64,000 nt of DNA. It comes from ENR-C587 sp942493235. GTDB lineage: Bacteria > Bacteroidota > Ignavibacteria > Kapaibacteriales > UBA2268. Each line of letters starts with the position of its first letter. Position 1 is the stretch's first letter. The notes under the pieces were generated by a model. It did no database searches and was not told the origin of the DNA. It saw nothing but the letters and a program-made list of their open reading frames with translations. The stretch is taken from NCBI GenBank assembly GCA_942493235.1, contig OW818676.1:1922001-1986000 (forward strand), given 5' to 3'. Below are positions 62,640 to 64,000 of this stretch, in pieces. The position numbers and the translations under genes were made by a program.

Positions 62640-64000
62640 ATGGCAATATTTCAAAATAATATATTAAAACAAGAAGAGCTAAACGGCGGCTTTGAACCTC
62701 ATTCAGATGGGGATGAAAGCTTTTTGCTTAATTCGATGGACAGCTATCCGGCGAATTTGCCTGACTTTAGTCAGACTAAGCGGATTATAGAAGAGCCTGT
62801 TGTTGAAATTTCAGAGCCAATGCAAGAAGAAATACCTCTTAGCGATAACGATGAGCAAACTTCTCAAGACTGGATTAGCGGTTTATTCAATGAAAATAGC
62901 TCTGAGCAGGGAATCCCTACCGTACCTTCTGAAAGCGACACACAGATTGATTATTCAAATGTAATGCCCGGAGCTAATGAGCTACCTTCAGGAAATGAGC
63001 TACCGGTAGATAATATCATTATTGATGAACATCAGGAAATCGGTTTAGTCGAAGACCCGAAAGTCGCTTTTATAGGTGATGAAAATGTTAGTGATGATTT
63101 TGAACAGATGCTCAAAAAAGAAATGCAAAGAGAAAATGATGAGCTTGAGTCAATTCCTGAAATACCTATGGAAGAGCCATCTTATAGCTCTAATATCTTT
63201 GATGAGCCGGCTGTAAATATTGATATACCTGCTACAGATATTATTCAAGATGAGCCAATTAGTAACTCAATACCGTCAATTTCAATTCCTAACTTGGAGG
63301 AAAGTCCTGATCATTCACTTGACCAATATGATTTCACTCCTGTTGACGGTTCTGACGGTGCAAAAGAATTTGATTTAAGTTCGGTAATTACTGCCGAGCA
63401 TCCTTCGACTATGAATCTTCAGAATAATACTGAGGTTCCGCAAGAACCACACGAAGATAACAAAGCTAAAAAGCAGAAAAAAGTCAAAGAACCGAAACCT
63501 GAAAAAGAAAAAAAAGAACATAAAGCTATGGGACCGCTTTTTAAAAAAATCGGATTCATTGCTGCTATTGCTCTTATTGCAATTGGTTTCATCGGGGGAC
63601 TGTACTATTTCGGAGCCTTTGAAGCCGGTAAAAAATTCGTAACAGGGCTATTTAGTTCCGATACTACTAATGTAGCGGAAGATATTAAAAAGACAGAATC
63701 TACAAAAACTGAATCTAATAAGGCTAAACAAAAAGATGTTGAGCCAAAAACTGTAAATCATTCCGATACTGCTAATCAATTGGTAGCTAATTCGGGCGTT
63801 ACTAATATTGATACTGTCAAACCTGATGATAAGCAAAAAGATGAAATACAAAAAACTGAAGCCGGTCAAAATAGCCAAATAGTTCAAAAAAATCAAATTG
63901 AACAAAAAACTAAAATAGAAACTAAAAATCCTGATGTTTCGAAAACTCAAAAAATACCACCTGCAATAGATAAACAAATTGTAGGGAATAAAAAAGAAAT
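62640..64000 (+). CDS. Acidic single-pass membrane protein, N-terminal part
   Basis: Open from ATG at 62640, one base after the barrel gene's stop, to the window end (453 codons so far). The first 270 residues are acidic and disordered with repeated EEP/PE motifs (EISEPMQEEIPL, ESIPEIPMEEPS), then a Lys-rich stretch (KKQKKVKEPKPEKEKKEHK), one transmembrane helix (about 300-322: GFIAAIALIAIGFIGGLYYFG) and a Thr/Lys/Asp-rich tail that continues past the edge. This layout is common for envelope proteins with a C-terminal SPOR or peptidoglycan-binding domain, which would be outside the window; that is a guess. Confidence 0.8.
   Translation, partial: MAIFQNNILKQEELNGGFEPHSDGDESFLLNSMDSYPANLPDFSQTKRIIEEPVVEISEPMQEEIPLSDNDEQTSQDWISGLFNENSSEQGIPTVPSESDTQIDYSNVMPGANELPSGNELPVDNIIIDEHQEIGLVEDPKVAFIGDENVSDDFEQMLKKEMQRENDELESIPEIPMEEPSYSSNIFDEPAVNIDIPATDIIQDEPISNSIPSISIPNLEESPDHSLDQYDFTPVDGSDGAKEFDLSSVITAEHPSTMNLQNNTEVPQEPHEDNKAKKQKKVKEPKPEKEKKEHKAMGPLFKKIGFIAAIALIAIGFIGGLYYFGAFEAGKKFVTGLFSSDTTNVAEDIKKTESTKTESNKAKQKDVEPKTVNHSDTANQLVANSGVTNIDTVKPDDKQKDEIQKTEAGQNSQIVQKNQIEQKTKIETKNPDVSKTQKIPPAIDKQIVGNKKE

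Noticed and set aside
63648..63977. Minus-strand Phe-rich 109-residue frame
   Set aside because: Antisense to the Lys/Asn-rich part of the open plus-strand gene that starts at 62640.
1..64000. tRNA or rRNA genes
   Set aside because: No T-loop consensus with matching acceptor stem and no rRNA-like conserved stretch was seen on either strand by eye; a tRNAscan run would settle this.

Overview
The window is AT-rich DNA from a Gram-negative bacterium of the Bacteroidota/Chlorobiota group. Many secreted proteins end in a type IX secretion (T9SS, Por) sorting domain with NPNF, NPF or NPS motifs and a GxY close to the end, and there are OmpA, TonB-receptor and beta-barrel genes. An Ignavibacteria/Kapabacteria-like lineage is my best guess, but it is an inference and no rRNA or tRNA was seen.

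Layout. 0-8.5 kb: start of a LamG-like secreted protein, an OmpA - DUF1800 - DUF1501 operon and an orphan TPR histidine kinase. 8.7-12.7 kb: NSS transporter with an overlooked 37-residue MetS-like subunit, a MITE-like element and an IS1634-family insertion sequence. 12.8-27.1 kb: phosphoglycerate dehydrogenase, several T9SS cargo proteins (one broken), RarA, a transglutaminase-like protein and a PD-(D/E)XK Rpn-type nuclease. 27.2-32.5 kb: bifunctional FtcD, methyltransferase, HPr kinase, hibernation factor HPF, a barrel protein and an acetyltransferase.

32.9-38.9 kb is the most unusual part. Seven small toxin-antitoxin-like operons (two RelE/YafQ-like, one ParE-like, three DUF4160/DUF2442, one DUF433/DUF5615) alternate strictly with seven decayed fragments of the same RHS core 3' end. 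Each RHS fragment starts almost at the stop codon of the preceding pair. The result looks like a cassette array without an integrase, built or maintained by RHS-core homology.

38.9-42 kb holds a tandemly duplicated pair (T9SS-exported propeller-like protein plus small secreted peptide), with one copy frameshifted and one truncated at the array edge. 42.5-48.7 kb is an oxidative-stress-flavoured set: epimerase-like SDR, MBL hydrolase, OsmC/Ohr, catalase, alpha/beta hydrolase and flavin reductase. 49.5-52.3 kb is a sucC - isochorismatase - TrxR-like operon. 52.5-64 kb carries a TonB-dependent receptor, an NTF2-like lipoprotein, RfbC with a membrane protein, and a plus-strand operon of a giant TPR protein, a barrel protein and a tail-anchored-looking acidic protein that runs off the end.

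Scattered through the intergenic gaps is a family of short inverted-repeat elements (ends like GAGGCTGTRTAAAAAC and an inner palindrome around GTAACGAAGAATCCAG) that behaves like a non-autonomous MITE family.
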